NCBI RefSeq assembly: GCF_010501105.1 | Contig: NZ_QVMQ01000003.1 | Span: 1 to 64,000 of the forward strand | Source of the DNA: Dysgonomonas sp. 511 | GTDB lineage: Bacteria > Bacteroidota > Bacteroidia > Bacteroidales > Dysgonomonadaceae | Direction: 5' to 3' | Length of the DNA stretch: 64,000 nt | Shown: in pieces, positions 53,650-62,639 of the stretch | Layout of the letters: the number at the start of each line of letters is the position of its first letter | How positions within the stretch are numbered: position 1 is the first letter of the stretch | Translations under genes and position numbers: made by a program | Notes under the pieces: model-generated | Told to the model about the DNA's origin: nothing | The model's input: only the letters and a program-made list of their open reading frames with translations | The model's database searches: none

Positions 53650-55104
53650 TTACTTATCATTCAACTTGCTATGTTTCAGCCCGTACGAAAAGTAAATTAT
53701 GAAACCTAAAACAGTCCACCCTATCAGCCGTACCCATGTGCTCCAAGGCAATGCTGCCATCTGTGCAATACAAATCAATGCGCCCAGTATAGGTATTACC
53801 GGAACGAAAGGAGTTTTGAACGGACGCTTCAGATCCGGCTGGGTCTTACGCAGCACAATGATAGATATGCACACTATCGAAAATGCCATCAGAGTTCCTA
53901 TAGACACCAGTTCGCTCAACACATGCAACGGGAACAAACCTGCTATAAGGGCAGTAATGACACTGGCAAATATAGTCGCATTGTGAGGCACTCCGTGTTT
54001 ATCATGTACTTTCGAAAATACTTTTGGCAGTAATCCATCTTTCGAGATGGCATAATAAATACGCGATTGGCCTAGCATCATAACTAAAATAACAGAACTA
54101 AGCCCCGCAATAGCACCAAGCTTGATAAACGGGCTTAACCAAGCCAAGCCTTCGCCCGCGCGGTCGATAGCCAAGGCTATAGGTGCTGCCACATTCAGTT
54201 CTTTGTAGTTGACAATACCCGTAAGCACCGTTGTAACCCCTATATACAGCAGGGCACATATAAGTAATGATATAAGTATTCCTTTTGGCATGTCTTTCTG
54301 CGGATTGCGCGCTTCGCCTGCTGCTGTAGACAGTGCATCGAAGCCCAGATAGGCATAAAACACGACTGCCGCGCCGCGCAGGATACCGCTCCAGCCATAC
54401 GACCCAAATTCCCCTGTATTCTCTGGGATATAGGGTGTCCAGTTGCTTGTGTCTATATAAGACAGCCCGAAACCGATAAACAGCAGTATAACACTGACTT
54501 TGATAACCACTATAATATTATTCACCCAAGCCGATTGCTTGATGCCCCCGATAAGAAAAGCCGAGACAAAACCGACAATAAATACAGCAGGAAAATTGAT
54601 AATACGCCCCGTCCAGACCCAGCTACCATCTTTTAGGTGATCGAACGTTGCACCCGCTATCTGCCAGGGAATGTGAATCCCCCACCCTTCGAGCAGGCTA
54701 AGCATGTAGCCCGACCAGCCTACTGCGACACTCGAACAGGCAAACAGGTATTCGAGTATTAATATCCATCCGATAAACCAGGCCAGCATCTCGCCCATTG
54801 TGGTATAACTGTAGGAATAGACACTGCCCGAAACCGGAATCATAGCAGCAAATTCGGCATAACAAAGCCCCGCCATTACACAGCCTACAGCCGATATTAC
54901 AAAGGAAATAGTCAATGCCGGGCCTGCATAAGCCGCAGCAGCCTGTCCGGTAATGACAAAAATACCGGTTCCTACTATCGCCCCAATGCCCAACGCAATC
55001 AGATTGGTGGCTGAGAGGCTTCGCTTAAGCCCATTGTGTGAATTTCCCGGTTCGTTTAGTATAGTCGAAATATCTTTTTTCTTGAACAACCTGTTTATAT
55101 TCAT
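53650..55104 (-). CDS. APC-family amino-acid permease (cationic-type)
   Basis: 484 aa, twelve or more helices. Hallmarks: LIALGIGAIVGTGIFVITG near 35-53, PVSGSVYSYSYTTMGE, and FFAYLGFDAL-like FYAYLGFDALSTAAGEARNPQKDMP. Closest in style to the CAT/YfnA group. Substrate not assigned. Confidence 0.93.
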   Translation of the reverse strand: MNINRLFKKKDISTILNEPGNSHNGLKRSLSATNLIALGIGAIVGTGIFVITGQAAAAYAGPALTISFVISAVGCVMAGLCYAEFAAMIPVSGSVYSYSYTTMGEMLAWFIGWILILEYLFACSSVAVGWSGYMLSLLEGWGIHIPWQIAGATFDHLKDGSWVWTGRIINFPAVFIVGFVSAFLIGGIKQSAWVNNIIVVIKVSVILLFIGFGLSYIDTSNWTPYIPENTGEFGSYGWSGILRGAAVVFYAYLGFDALSTAAGEARNPQKDMPKGILISLLICALLYIGVTTVLTGIVNYKELNVAAPIALAIDRAGEGLAWLSPFIKLGAIAGLSSVILVMMLGQSRIYYAISKDGLLPKVFSKVHDKHGVPHNATIFASVITALIAGLFPLHVLSELVSIGTLMAFSIVCISIIVLRKTQPDLKRPFKTPFVPVIPILGALICIAQMAALPWSTWVRLIGWTVLGFIIYFSYGLKHSKLNDK

Positions 55105-55210
55105 ATTAAAAACGATTTGTGTAAAAATAACGATTTAGGCGTAATTATTTTGTATTGATTCAATCTTTTAGATAAAAAACTTTGATTTGAAATAAATTAA
55201 TAAAAACTAA

Positions 55211-55404
55211 GAGCCTGTTTAAATTTTATAGCAGAACTTTTTTATAGCTATTTTTAGATGAATTTTACGTGTTTTGCTCGCTGGTTTAGCGGGCTAAACC
55301 GAGAGTAAAATGTGAAAAATACGCTAAAAAGAGCATAAAAAAGTTGCTAAGAACCATATAATAGAACCTATAAGAAATATTTTCGCTAAAATTTAAACAG
55401 GCTA
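55211..55404 (+). mobile_element. 194-bp MITE copy D
   Basis: Same orientation as A and C, intact, central palindrome present. The right end is GGCTA instead of GGCTC, so it is the most decayed terminus. Flanks are TAA on both sides (55208-55210, 55405-55407). It forms the left bracket around the DUF488 gene. Confidence 0.85.
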
Positions 55405-55472
55405 TAAGCATTTTGTATTAAACAAAAATAGAAGCATTTGTGTTTTCTATTTATATACAAAACAAATGGAAT

Positions 55473-55851
55473 ATGACAGTGATTAAGTTGAAACGCGTAT
55501 ATGACACCCTACAACGAAAACGATGGCTTCAGAGTACTAGTAGACCGCTTGTGGCCCAGAGGTGTAAAGAAAGAAGATCTCAAGTTCGATCTCTGGGAAA
55601 AAGATATAACACCTTCTCCCGACCTGAGAAAATGGTTTCACCTCGACCCGGAGAAACGATGGGACTCCTTTGCCGCAATGTATAATATAGAACTAAACAA
55701 ATCGGAAGCTGTAAAAGAATTTCTTGATATGATAAAATCGAAAAAAGAAGTGACCCTTCTATATGCATCCAAAGAAGCTGAGCATAATCATGCAAAGTTG
55801 TTAAAAGCTTTTCTTGACAAGATGCAAAAAGAATCATATCATAAAGTATAA
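55473..55851 (+). pseudogene. DUF488/YeaO-family gene with a frameshift near its start
   Basis: The body (from 55501) reads DGFRVLVDRLWPRGVKKEDL, DLWEKDITPSPDLRKWF and LLYASKEAEHNHAKLL, matching YeaO-like DUF488 proteins end to end. The expected first strand, MTVIKLKRVYD, is present but in another frame from ATG 55473. One extra base around 55503-55510 separates the two (expected ...VYDPYNENDGF...). Translation could restart at the internal ATG 55501, giving 116 aa without the first strand, so a shortened protein may persist. Flanked by MITEs D and E in inverted orientation. Confidence 0.75.
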
Positions 55852-55891
55852 TCGTTTTTATTACCTTTGTCTGATATATCCATAATACTTA

Positions 55892-56249
55892 GAGCCTGTT
55901 TAAATTTTAGCGAAAATATTTCTTATAGGTTCTTTAGTATAGTTCTTAGCAACTTTTTTATAGCTCTTTTTAGCGTATTTTACACATTTTACTCTCGGTT
56001 TAGCCCGCTAAACCAGCAAGTAAAATACATAAAATCCATCTAAAAACAGCTATAAAAAAGATTTGCTACAGAGCAAACGCATGAAAAAATGATATTCCAG
56101 TTTTGACTACTGTAGGGGCGAATTATCATTCGCCCGGAATAGGGGAAATCTGCGGGCGAATGATAATTCGCCCCTACAAAGCTCAGAATTGAGTTTGGAT
56201 AAATTTCATGCGTTTGCCCTGAGATTTGCTATAAAATTTAAACAGACTC
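55892..56249 (-). mobile_element. MITE copy E, interrupted by a second element
   Basis: Inverse orientation. Left end GAGCCTGTTTAAATTTTAG at 55892, right end TTTAAACAGACTC at 56237-56249, TTA on both flanks (55889-55891, 56250-56252). Removing the 153-bp insert and one 10-bp repeat leaves 195 bp. Its right flank lies 6 bp before the proC ATG. Confidence 0.85.
56069..56221. mobile_element. 153-bp element nested in MITE E, with 18-bp TIRs and 10-bp TSD
   Basis: TIRs CAGAGCAAACGCATGAAA (56069-56086) and the complement of CAGGGCAAACGCATGAAA (56204-56221) differ at one base. The target AGATTTGCTA is duplicated at 56059-56068 and 56222-56231. The core holds a perfect 25-bp inverted repeat (56111-56135 with 56154-56178, built on AGGGGCGAATTATCATTCG). 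The 10-bp duplication and CA ends suit IS4-type transposases. Confidence 0.88.
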
Positions 56250-56257
56250 TTAGATTT

Positions 56258-57043
56258 ATGAAAATATCAATAATAGGTGCAGGAAACATGGGGGGGGCTA
56301 TAGCCTCCGGGCTAGCTGCCAGTGGCTCCGTACTACCCGAAAACATCACTGTAATAGACCACAGGGGCAAAAATATGGAACGGCTGAAAGCTGTATCCGA
56401 TAAGTTGAATATTGTCGTTGCCGACTATTCATCACTGCAGGAAGCCGATATAGTTATCGTTGCCGTAAAGCCCTGGATGGTAGAAGAACTATTGCATACT
56501 CATAAAAATCTCCTAAGCAACCCCAAACAGCTTATAGTTTCTGTAGCTGCTGTTGTTACCCTTGCGCAGTTGCAACAATGGACATCTGCATCACACGCCG
56601 TATTCAGGGTTGTACCCAATACAGCAATAGCCGTAAGGCAAAGTATGACATATATTACATCGCTAAACGCCAATAAAGAGCAACAAAACCAAGTAGCATT
56701 CATCTTTTCGCTATTAGGCAAAACCGAGATTGTAGACGAAAAAATGATCCCAGCTCTAACCTCGCTCACATCGTGCGGAATAGCCTTTGCTTTCCGTTAT
56801 ATCAGGGCTGCAATGGAAGGCGGAATAGAGATGGGCGTATATCCCGAACAGGCAAAAGCAGGCATCTTACAGACACTTCGCGGAGCAATAGAACTACTCG
56901 AAGCCAGCGGCAACCATCCCGAACAGGAAATAGACAAAGTGACCACTCCGGGAGGAATAACAATAAAAGGGATCAACGAAATGGAACACGCCGGGTTCAC
57001 CTCTGCCGTAATAAAAGGACTTAAGGCCAGCAATATAAAATAA
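56258..57043 (+). CDS. proC: Pyrroline-5-carboxylate reductase
   Basis: 261 aa from ATG 56258, where the Rossmann start MKISIIGAGNMGGAIASG begins; the longer frame to 56189 is read from mobile-element DNA. C-terminal helical domain with ALTSCGIAFAFRYIRA and the proline-synthesis signature VTTPGGITIKGINEMEHAG. Last step of proline synthesis. The promoter region is occupied by MITE E. Confidence 0.93.
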   Translation: MKISIIGAGNMGGAIASGLAASGSVLPENITVIDHRGKNMERLKAVSDKLNIVVADYSSLQEADIVIVAVKPWMVEELLHTHKNLLSNPKQLIVSVAAVVTLAQLQQWTSASHAVFRVVPNTAIAVRQSMTYITSLNANKEQQNQVAFIFSLLGKTEIVDEKMIPALTSLTSCGIAFAFRYIRAAMEGGIEMGVYPEQAKAGILQTLRGAIELLEASGNHPEQEIDKVTTPGGITIKGINEMEHAGFTSAVIKGLKASNIK

Positions 57044-57345
57044 TTCCACAACGGTAATCTTTCCTACAGGTATATTTGTTTAATATATGTATTAGATACA
57101 TAATAGATAATTGAACGAGTATATCTGTTTGCTTTATAGATTATTATAACATTCTTCACAAGAAAATGGCAAATTCGCTATAATCAATTCAGTTATATAT
57201 ATTATCTTTACATATTCCTACTATCCGTACTTTTCGCCGATAAAAAGGGATACTTTCGGGATGACTTTATTGAAAGGGCATTTAGTTTTGCCTAAAAAAA
57301 CAGTAAGCCACTCCGCCGAGACAGAAGAAAGAAAAACTATATATA
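57044..57345. other. Intergenic region before recJ
   Basis: No gene was found. A TATCTTTA box near 57203-57210 is one base off the TAnnTTTG consensus and may start the recJ transcript. Confidence 0.35.
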
Positions 57346-59073
57346 ATGATTTACAAATGGAATTACGAAGACCTGACCACCCCGCAAAAAGAACACAGAG
57401 ATAAGCTCGCGAAGGAATTAGGCATCAGTCCTGTCCTTTGCCAACTATTGATACAGAGAGGAATACTGCTCGAAGAGGATGCACAGAAATTCTTTCATCC
57501 CAACCTGAGCGATTTACACGATCCTTTCTTATTGCCCGATATGGATAAAGCCATAGACAGGATAGAAAAGGCATTAGGACAAAAAGAGCGTATTTTGATA
57601 TATGGCGATTATGATGTGGACGGAACAACTGCCGTAGCACTTGTCTACAAATTTTTGCGGAAGTTTACAACAAACCTCGATTACTATATCCCCGACCGTT
57701 ACGACGAAGGTTATGGTATCTCCGAGCAGGGAATAGACTACGCCGAACAGACAGGTGTAAAACTCATCATAGCCCTCGATTGCGGAATAAAGGCCATCGA
57801 AAAAGTAGCATATGCTAAAAGCAAAGGAATAGATTTTATTATTGGCGACCACCATATGCCCGATGATACTCTGCCCGATGCTATAGCGGTAATAGATGCC
57901 AAACGTACCGATTCTACCTATCCCTACGAACACCTTTCCGGTTGCGGAGTAGGCTTCAAACTGGCGCAGGCATTGGCGCAAAACAACAAAATAGCATTCT
58001 CGGAACTGACCGACCTGCTCGACCTTGTCGCCGTAAGCGTTGCATCCGACATTGTGCCCATTACAGGTGAAAACCGTGTGCTGACCTACTACGGATTGAA
58101 ACAGATAAACTCCAATCCCAGCTTGGGGCTCAAAGGCATTATCGAAATATGTGGGCTTACATACAAGAATATCACTATCAACGACATCATATTTAAAATA
58201 GGCCCGCGCATAAATGCTTCGGGACGGATGATGAAAGGGAAAGAAGCTGTCGACCTGCTTCTTGCCAGTTCGATAGAAGATGCCCGCAAAAAGAGCACCA
58301 ATGTAGACCATTACAACGACTTTCGCCGCGAACTGGATAAACGTATTACCGACGAGGCTATACACTTCATAGACGAAACATTGGATATGAAGAAAAAGAA
58401 AAGCATTGTAGTCTACAACGAAACATGGCATAAGGGTGTTATAGGCATAGTGGCCTCGCGCCTTACCGAGAAATATCTACGGCCGGCGGTAGTGCTCACC
58501 AAATCGAACGATCTTATTACAGGTTCGGCACGTTCTGTTATGGGCTTCGATGTCTACAAAGCTATAGAGGCATGTAAAGATATCCTCGAAAACTTTGGAG
58601 GCCATACGTATGCAGCAGGCTTATCGCTGAAGGAAGAAAACCTTGCGGAATTTAAACGCCGTTTCGATGCCATGTCGATGGATATGATTGCTCCGGAAAT
58701 GATGCGTCCGCAAATCACGATAGATGCCGGACTGACATTCAAAGATGTAACTCCTAAATTTATCGACGACCTGAAAAGTTTTGCTCCATTCGGGCCCGAA
58801 AACCTCAATCCTATTTTCGTATCGTGCAATGTGATGGATTATGGTACAAGCAAACTTGTGGGCAAGAATAATGTACACATTAAGCTGGAAATGATAGACC
58901 GCAGCAGTGCGCACCCTGTCAATGGCATAGCTTTCCGTCAGAACGACAGTTACGAACGCGTGAAAAGCGGAGAGCCGTTCGATATATGCTACACACTGGA
59001 AGAGAATGTGCACAATGGCAAAACGAACATCCAACTCTATGTAAAAGATATAGATACCGGACAAATGTCATAA
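57346..59073 (+). CDS. recJ: Single-stranded-DNA-specific exonuclease RecJ
   Basis: 575 aa. DHH phosphoesterase motifs: YGDYDVDGTTAVAL, ALDCGIKA and IIGDHHMPDD; DHHA1 domain with SGRMMKG and the GGHTYAAGLSL loop; C-terminal OB-like part. Acts 5'-3' in recombination and mismatch repair, fitting its position before recQ. Confidence 0.96.
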   Translation: MIYKWNYEDLTTPQKEHRDKLAKELGISPVLCQLLIQRGILLEEDAQKFFHPNLSDLHDPFLLPDMDKAIDRIEKALGQKERILIYGDYDVDGTTAVALVYKFLRKFTTNLDYYIPDRYDEGYGISEQGIDYAEQTGVKLIIALDCGIKAIEKVAYAKSKGIDFIIGDHHMPDDTLPDAIAVIDAKRTDSTYPYEHLSGCGVGFKLAQALAQNNKIAFSELTDLLDLVAVSVASDIVPITGENRVLTYYGLKQINSNPSLGLKGIIEICGLTYKNITINDIIFKIGPRINASGRMMKGKEAVDLLLASSIEDARKKSTNVDHYNDFRRELDKRITDEAIHFIDETLDMKKKKSIVVYNETWHKGVIGIVASRLTEKYLRPAVVLTKSNDLITGSARSVMGFDVYKAIEACKDILENFGGHTYAAGLSLKEENLAEFKRRFDAMSMDMIAPEMMRPQITIDAGLTFKDVTPKFIDDLKSFAPFGPENLNPIFVSCNVMDYGTSKLVGKNNVHIKLEMIDRSSAHPVNGIAFRQNDSYERVKSGEPFDICYTLEENVHNGKTNIQLYVKDIDTGQMS

Positions 59074-59189
59074 ACCAATAGATTCTTCAAAAATGAAACA
59101 GGTAGAATCTGACAAAGACACGAGAGGAAAAGCCTTGGATGGTGTTGATATGAAAATAGAAGTACAGCCGATAAAGAATTAATTAGTTA

Positions 59190-59252
59190 ATATGCCAATG
59201 TGCCAATTGTTTAATCAAATCTTATTGGCATATTGGCACATTAATTAATCAG
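59190..59252. repeat. Inverted repeat before recQ
   Basis: ATATGCCAATGTGCCAATT (from 59190) faces TTGGCATATTGGCACATTAA (59225-59244); each half contains both ATTGGCATAT and TTGGCACATT units or their complements. The block may form alternative hairpins that insulate recQ from recJ. A 29-codon ATG frame at 59093-59182 precedes it, without support as a gene. Confidence 0.5.
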
Positions 59253-59263
59253 CATATTAAACG

Positions 59264-61177
59264 ATGGATACCTTTCACAAAATATTGAAGCAATATTGGG
59301 GCTACGATGAGTTCCGCCCTTTGCAGGAAGATATTATCCATTCGGTAAGCAACAAAAAAGATACACTGGGGCTGATGCCCACAGGAGGCGGCAAATCATT
59401 GACCTTCCAGGTGCCAGCAATGGCTATGGAGGGTCTTTGCATTGTAGTTACCCCCCTTATAGCCCTGATGAAAGATCAGGTGGACAATCTACGCGAAAGG
59501 GGGATAAAAGCCCTTGCCGTATATTCGGGTATGACGCGGCAGGAAATTATCACCACGTTGGAAAACGCTATTTTCGGCGACTTCAAATTCCTGTATGTAT
59601 CGCCCGAACGGCTTGCCACCCAACTATTCCTGAGCAAGTTGAAAGATATGAATGTCTGCCTGCTTGTGGTAGACGAAGCGCATTGTATCTCGCAATGGGG
59701 TTACGATTTCCGCCCCTTATACCTTAAGATATCCGAAATACGGCAGCATATCCCCGAAGTACCCGTACTGGCACTCACAGCCACAGCTACGCCCGAGGTA
59801 ATAGACGATATACAAGCCAAACTTCATTTTGCAAAAAAAAATGTTTTCCAAAAAAGTTTCGAGCGGAGAAACCTCACATATACTGTCAGAAATACGGAAG
59901 ACAAACCGGGCGAGCTAGTCAAGATATTAGAAAAAGTAAAAGGCTCGACAATAATCTATGTACGGAGCCGGCAAAAGACTAAAGAAATTTCGGACTACCT
60001 GATACAAAACGGTTTCTCGTCCGACTTCTACCATGCAGGGCTTAGCAATGCTGAGAAAACCAGGAAACAAAACGCATGGAAGACCGGAGAGACCCGTATT
60101 ATAGTGTCCACCAATGCGTTTGGAATGGGTATAGACAAACCTGATGTACGCCTTGTGGTACATATGGATTTGCCAAATTCCATTGAAGAATATTTTCAGG
60201 AAGCCGGACGTGGCGGACGTGACGGAAACAGATCCTTTGCAGTCATATTATACCACAAGAATGATACGGCAAAACTGGAAAAACGTGTCCGTGACGAATT
60301 TCCCGACAAAGAATTTATTCACCATGTGTACGATTCATTGGCATACTTCTTTCAGGTGGCAGAAGGCTATGGAGTGGGTATGATTCACGATTTCAGTATC
60401 AGGCAGTTTTGTGCCGTTTACAAGCTTCCCCTTCTGCCAACCCACAACGCATTGAAAATACTCGATCTGGCAGGGTATATAGAATATACCGATGAGGTAG
60501 ACAATCGTTCGCGGCTGATGTTTACCATATATCGCGACGAACTTTACCATTACAACTTTGAGAAGGAGGTAGAAATGGTTATCAATACCACTTTGCGCCT
60601 CTATACAGGCTTGTTTGCCAATTATGCCACAATAGACGAAGAAGAAATAGCACGGCGTACCGACAGTACACGGAGAGATGTATATGAGATACTAAAGCAA
60701 CTTTCGAAAAAGAACATTATAGATTATATTCCCCATAAGAAAACGCCCCTGATAGCCTATACCCGTCCGCGCATGGAAAGCAGGCACTTGATGATTCCGC
60801 GTATAGTAAACGAAGAACGGAAAAACCGTTTCGAAAAACGTATCGAAGCAATGAATCACTACGCCGGACAAACAGATATTTGCCGCAGCCGCCTTCTTTT
60901 AACATATTTCGGCGAAAAGGAAACAAAAAACTGCGGATTTTGCGATACCTGTAAAAGCAAAAATGCAGATAAGCTGTCAGATGCGGCATTCAACGAAATA
61001 GTACTAGAATTGAAAAAATTGCTGGAAGACAAGGCTATTCCTATAAAAACTATAATTTCAAGCTTATCCCAATATCAGGAAAAACATATTATTGCAGTTA
61101 TCCGTTTTATGATAGACAAGCGGGAATTGAAAATGGACGGGGAACGCATTTCCCTTACAAGCCATGAAAATAAGTAA
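59264..61177 (+). CDS. recQ: ATP-dependent DNA helicase RecQ
   Basis: 637 aa 3'-5' helicase. Walker A LMPTGGGKSLTF, DEAH box VVDEAHCISQWGYDFRP, LALTATATPEV, and QEAGRGGRDGN motif VI. The RecQ zinc ligands are C..(RSRLLLTYFGE)..CGFCDTC near 545-568. A short RQC follows and the HRDC domain of longer homologues is absent. Confidence 0.95.
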   Translation: MDTFHKILKQYWGYDEFRPLQEDIIHSVSNKKDTLGLMPTGGGKSLTFQVPAMAMEGLCIVVTPLIALMKDQVDNLRERGIKALAVYSGMTRQEIITTLENAIFGDFKFLYVSPERLATQLFLSKLKDMNVCLLVVDEAHCISQWGYDFRPLYLKISEIRQHIPEVPVLALTATATPEVIDDIQAKLHFAKKNVFQKSFERRNLTYTVRNTEDKPGELVKILEKVKGSTIIYVRSRQKTKEISDYLIQNGFSSDFYHAGLSNAEKTRKQNAWKTGETRIIVSTNAFGMGIDKPDVRLVVHMDLPNSIEEYFQEAGRGGRDGNRSFAVILYHKNDTAKLEKRVRDEFPDKEFIHHVYDSLAYFFQVAEGYGVGMIHDFSIRQFCAVYKLPLLPTHNALKILDLAGYIEYTDEVDNRSRLMFTIYRDELYHYNFEKEVEMVINTTLRLYTGLFANYATIDEEEIARRTDSTRRDVYEILKQLSKKNIIDYIPHKKTPLIAYTRPRMESRHLMIPRIVNEERKNRFEKRIEAMNHYAGQTDICRSRLLLTYFGEKETKNCGFCDTCKSKNADKLSDAAFNEIVLELKKLLEDKAIPIKTIISSLSQYQEKHIIAVIRFMIDKRELKMDGERISLTSHENK

Positions 61178-61253
61178 TAGTCCCTGCCTTATATTTTTTC
61201 TCTAAAATAAGATAGTTTAAATAGTTTTTTGTTAAAGGAATACACATTTATAT

Positions 61254-61261
61254 TATCTTTG
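61254..61261 (+). promoter_or_regulatory. -7 box TATCTTTG of the corC-type gene
   Basis: TAnnTTTG match 25 bp before ATG 61286. TTTG at 61228-61231 is 22 bp upstream, near the expected -33 spacing. This supports the shorter start. Confidence 0.6.
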
Positions 61262-61285
61262 CATCATTATCATTCATATCTAAAT

Positions 61286-62629
61286 ATGGACATTTTTTTA
61301 TCGGTATTAGTTACTTTTCTTTTCGTATTTTTTAATGGTTTCTTTGTTGCCGCCGAGTTTGCAATAGTAAAAGTGAGGTCTTCGCAACTGGAATTGAAAG
61401 CCCAGGCAGGCAGTAAAACTGCAATATTATCTAAACACATAGTAAGCCATCTGGATGCCTATCTGGCAGCTACACAGTTTGGCATCACTCTATCCAGCCT
61501 TGCATTGGGATGGATAGGAGAACCTGTGGTTTCCAAAATAATAAAGCAACTTATAGAAATCTTCAATATTACACTACCCGATAGTACATTGTCGTGGATA
61601 TCTCTGGGAACAGCTTTTGCCATTATTACCATACTTCACATCGTATTAGGAGAGCTTGCTCCAAAATCGTTGGCAATCCAGCGTTCGGAGCAAACAACAC
61701 TTGCCATAGCATATCCTCTTCATGCTTTCTATTGGATTTGCCGCCCGTTTATATGGGTGCTGAACGGTATAGCCAACCTTGTGATTAAGGCAGTAGGGCT
61801 GCACGTTGTCTCCGAACAGGAGGTATATAGCAGCGATGAATTACGCTACCTTGTCGATCAGGCAAAAGAAAGCGGAAAAGTAGACGATACAGAGTTCGAC
61901 ATCATACAAAATGCCTTTGATTTTTCGGAACGCACCGCCCGTCAGGTGATGGTTCCGCGCACACAAGTAGTTTCTATAGATGCAAACGACTATAATGAAA
62001 AGACGCTGGAGTTCGTTATCGAAGAAGGCTATTCGCGCATACCTTGTTACGAAGACAGTATTGACAATATCATCGGAGTAGTACACTTGAAGGACATCTT
62101 AAAGAAAATGCGCATCAATGGCTCTGTAGATATCCGTTCTATCGTACGCCCAGTATCATTTACTCCGGAGACTAAACGCATTGGCCAACTCCTCAAAGAA
62201 TTTCAGGTAAAACACCAACAAATAGCAATCGTTCTTAACGAATATGGAGGCGTAGAAGGTATCATCACGATGGAAGATATCCTCGAAGAACTTGTTGGCG
62301 AAATACAAGATGAGTACGACAACGAAATCCCATTTGTAGAGCAGACTGGCGAATACACCTATTCGGTAATAGCCACAGCAGCCATATCGGATATAAACGA
62401 CGAGCTTCCCCACCCTATCGACAAAGACAAGCAATACGACAGCCTTGCCGGATACCTGATAGACAAATTCGGAAGGATACCAAATACACACGACAAGTTG
62501 GTAGACGATGATTATGAGTTTACCGTACTCAAGAAAAATAAAACATCCATTGTCGTTGTTCAGATGAAAGACCTTATAAAGAAAGAAGAAAACGAAGAAT
62601 CCGAACAACCGAAGACAGCACAGATTTGA
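61286..62629 (+). CDS. CNNM/CorC-family membrane protein (hemolysin C-like)
   Basis: 447 aa from ATG 61286. DUF21/CNNM membrane domain (about 1-190: FFVAAEFAIVKVRSSQ, LGELAPKSLAIQ), two CBS repeats (about 205-330: VMVPRTQV; IIGVVHLKDIL; GVEGIITMEDILEELVGEIQDE) and a CorC_HlyC domain at the end. Likely Mg2+/divalent cation homeostasis. Starts an operon with tgt and the LptF/G-type gene. Confidence 0.94.
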   Translation: MDIFLSVLVTFLFVFFNGFFVAAEFAIVKVRSSQLELKAQAGSKTAILSKHIVSHLDAYLAATQFGITLSSLALGWIGEPVVSKIIKQLIEIFNITLPDSTLSWISLGTAFAIITILHIVLGELAPKSLAIQRSEQTTLAIAYPLHAFYWICRPFIWVLNGIANLVIKAVGLHVVSEQEVYSSDELRYLVDQAKESGKVDDTEFDIIQNAFDFSERTARQVMVPRTQVVSIDANDYNEKTLEFVIEEGYSRIPCYEDSIDNIIGVVHLKDILKKMRINGSVDIRSIVRPVSFTPETKRIGQLLKEFQVKHQQIAIVLNEYGGVEGIITMEDILEELVGEIQDEYDNEIPFVEQTGEYTYSVIATAAISDINDELPHPIDKDKQYDSLAGYLIDKFGRIPNTHDKLVDDDYEFTVLKKNKTSIVVVQMKDLIKKEENEESEQPKTAQI

Positions 62630-62639
62630 GGATTAAATA

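Noticed and set aside
59093..59182. 29-codon ATG frame between recJ and recQ
   Set aside because: Too short, no ribosome site that stands out and no recognisable sequence.
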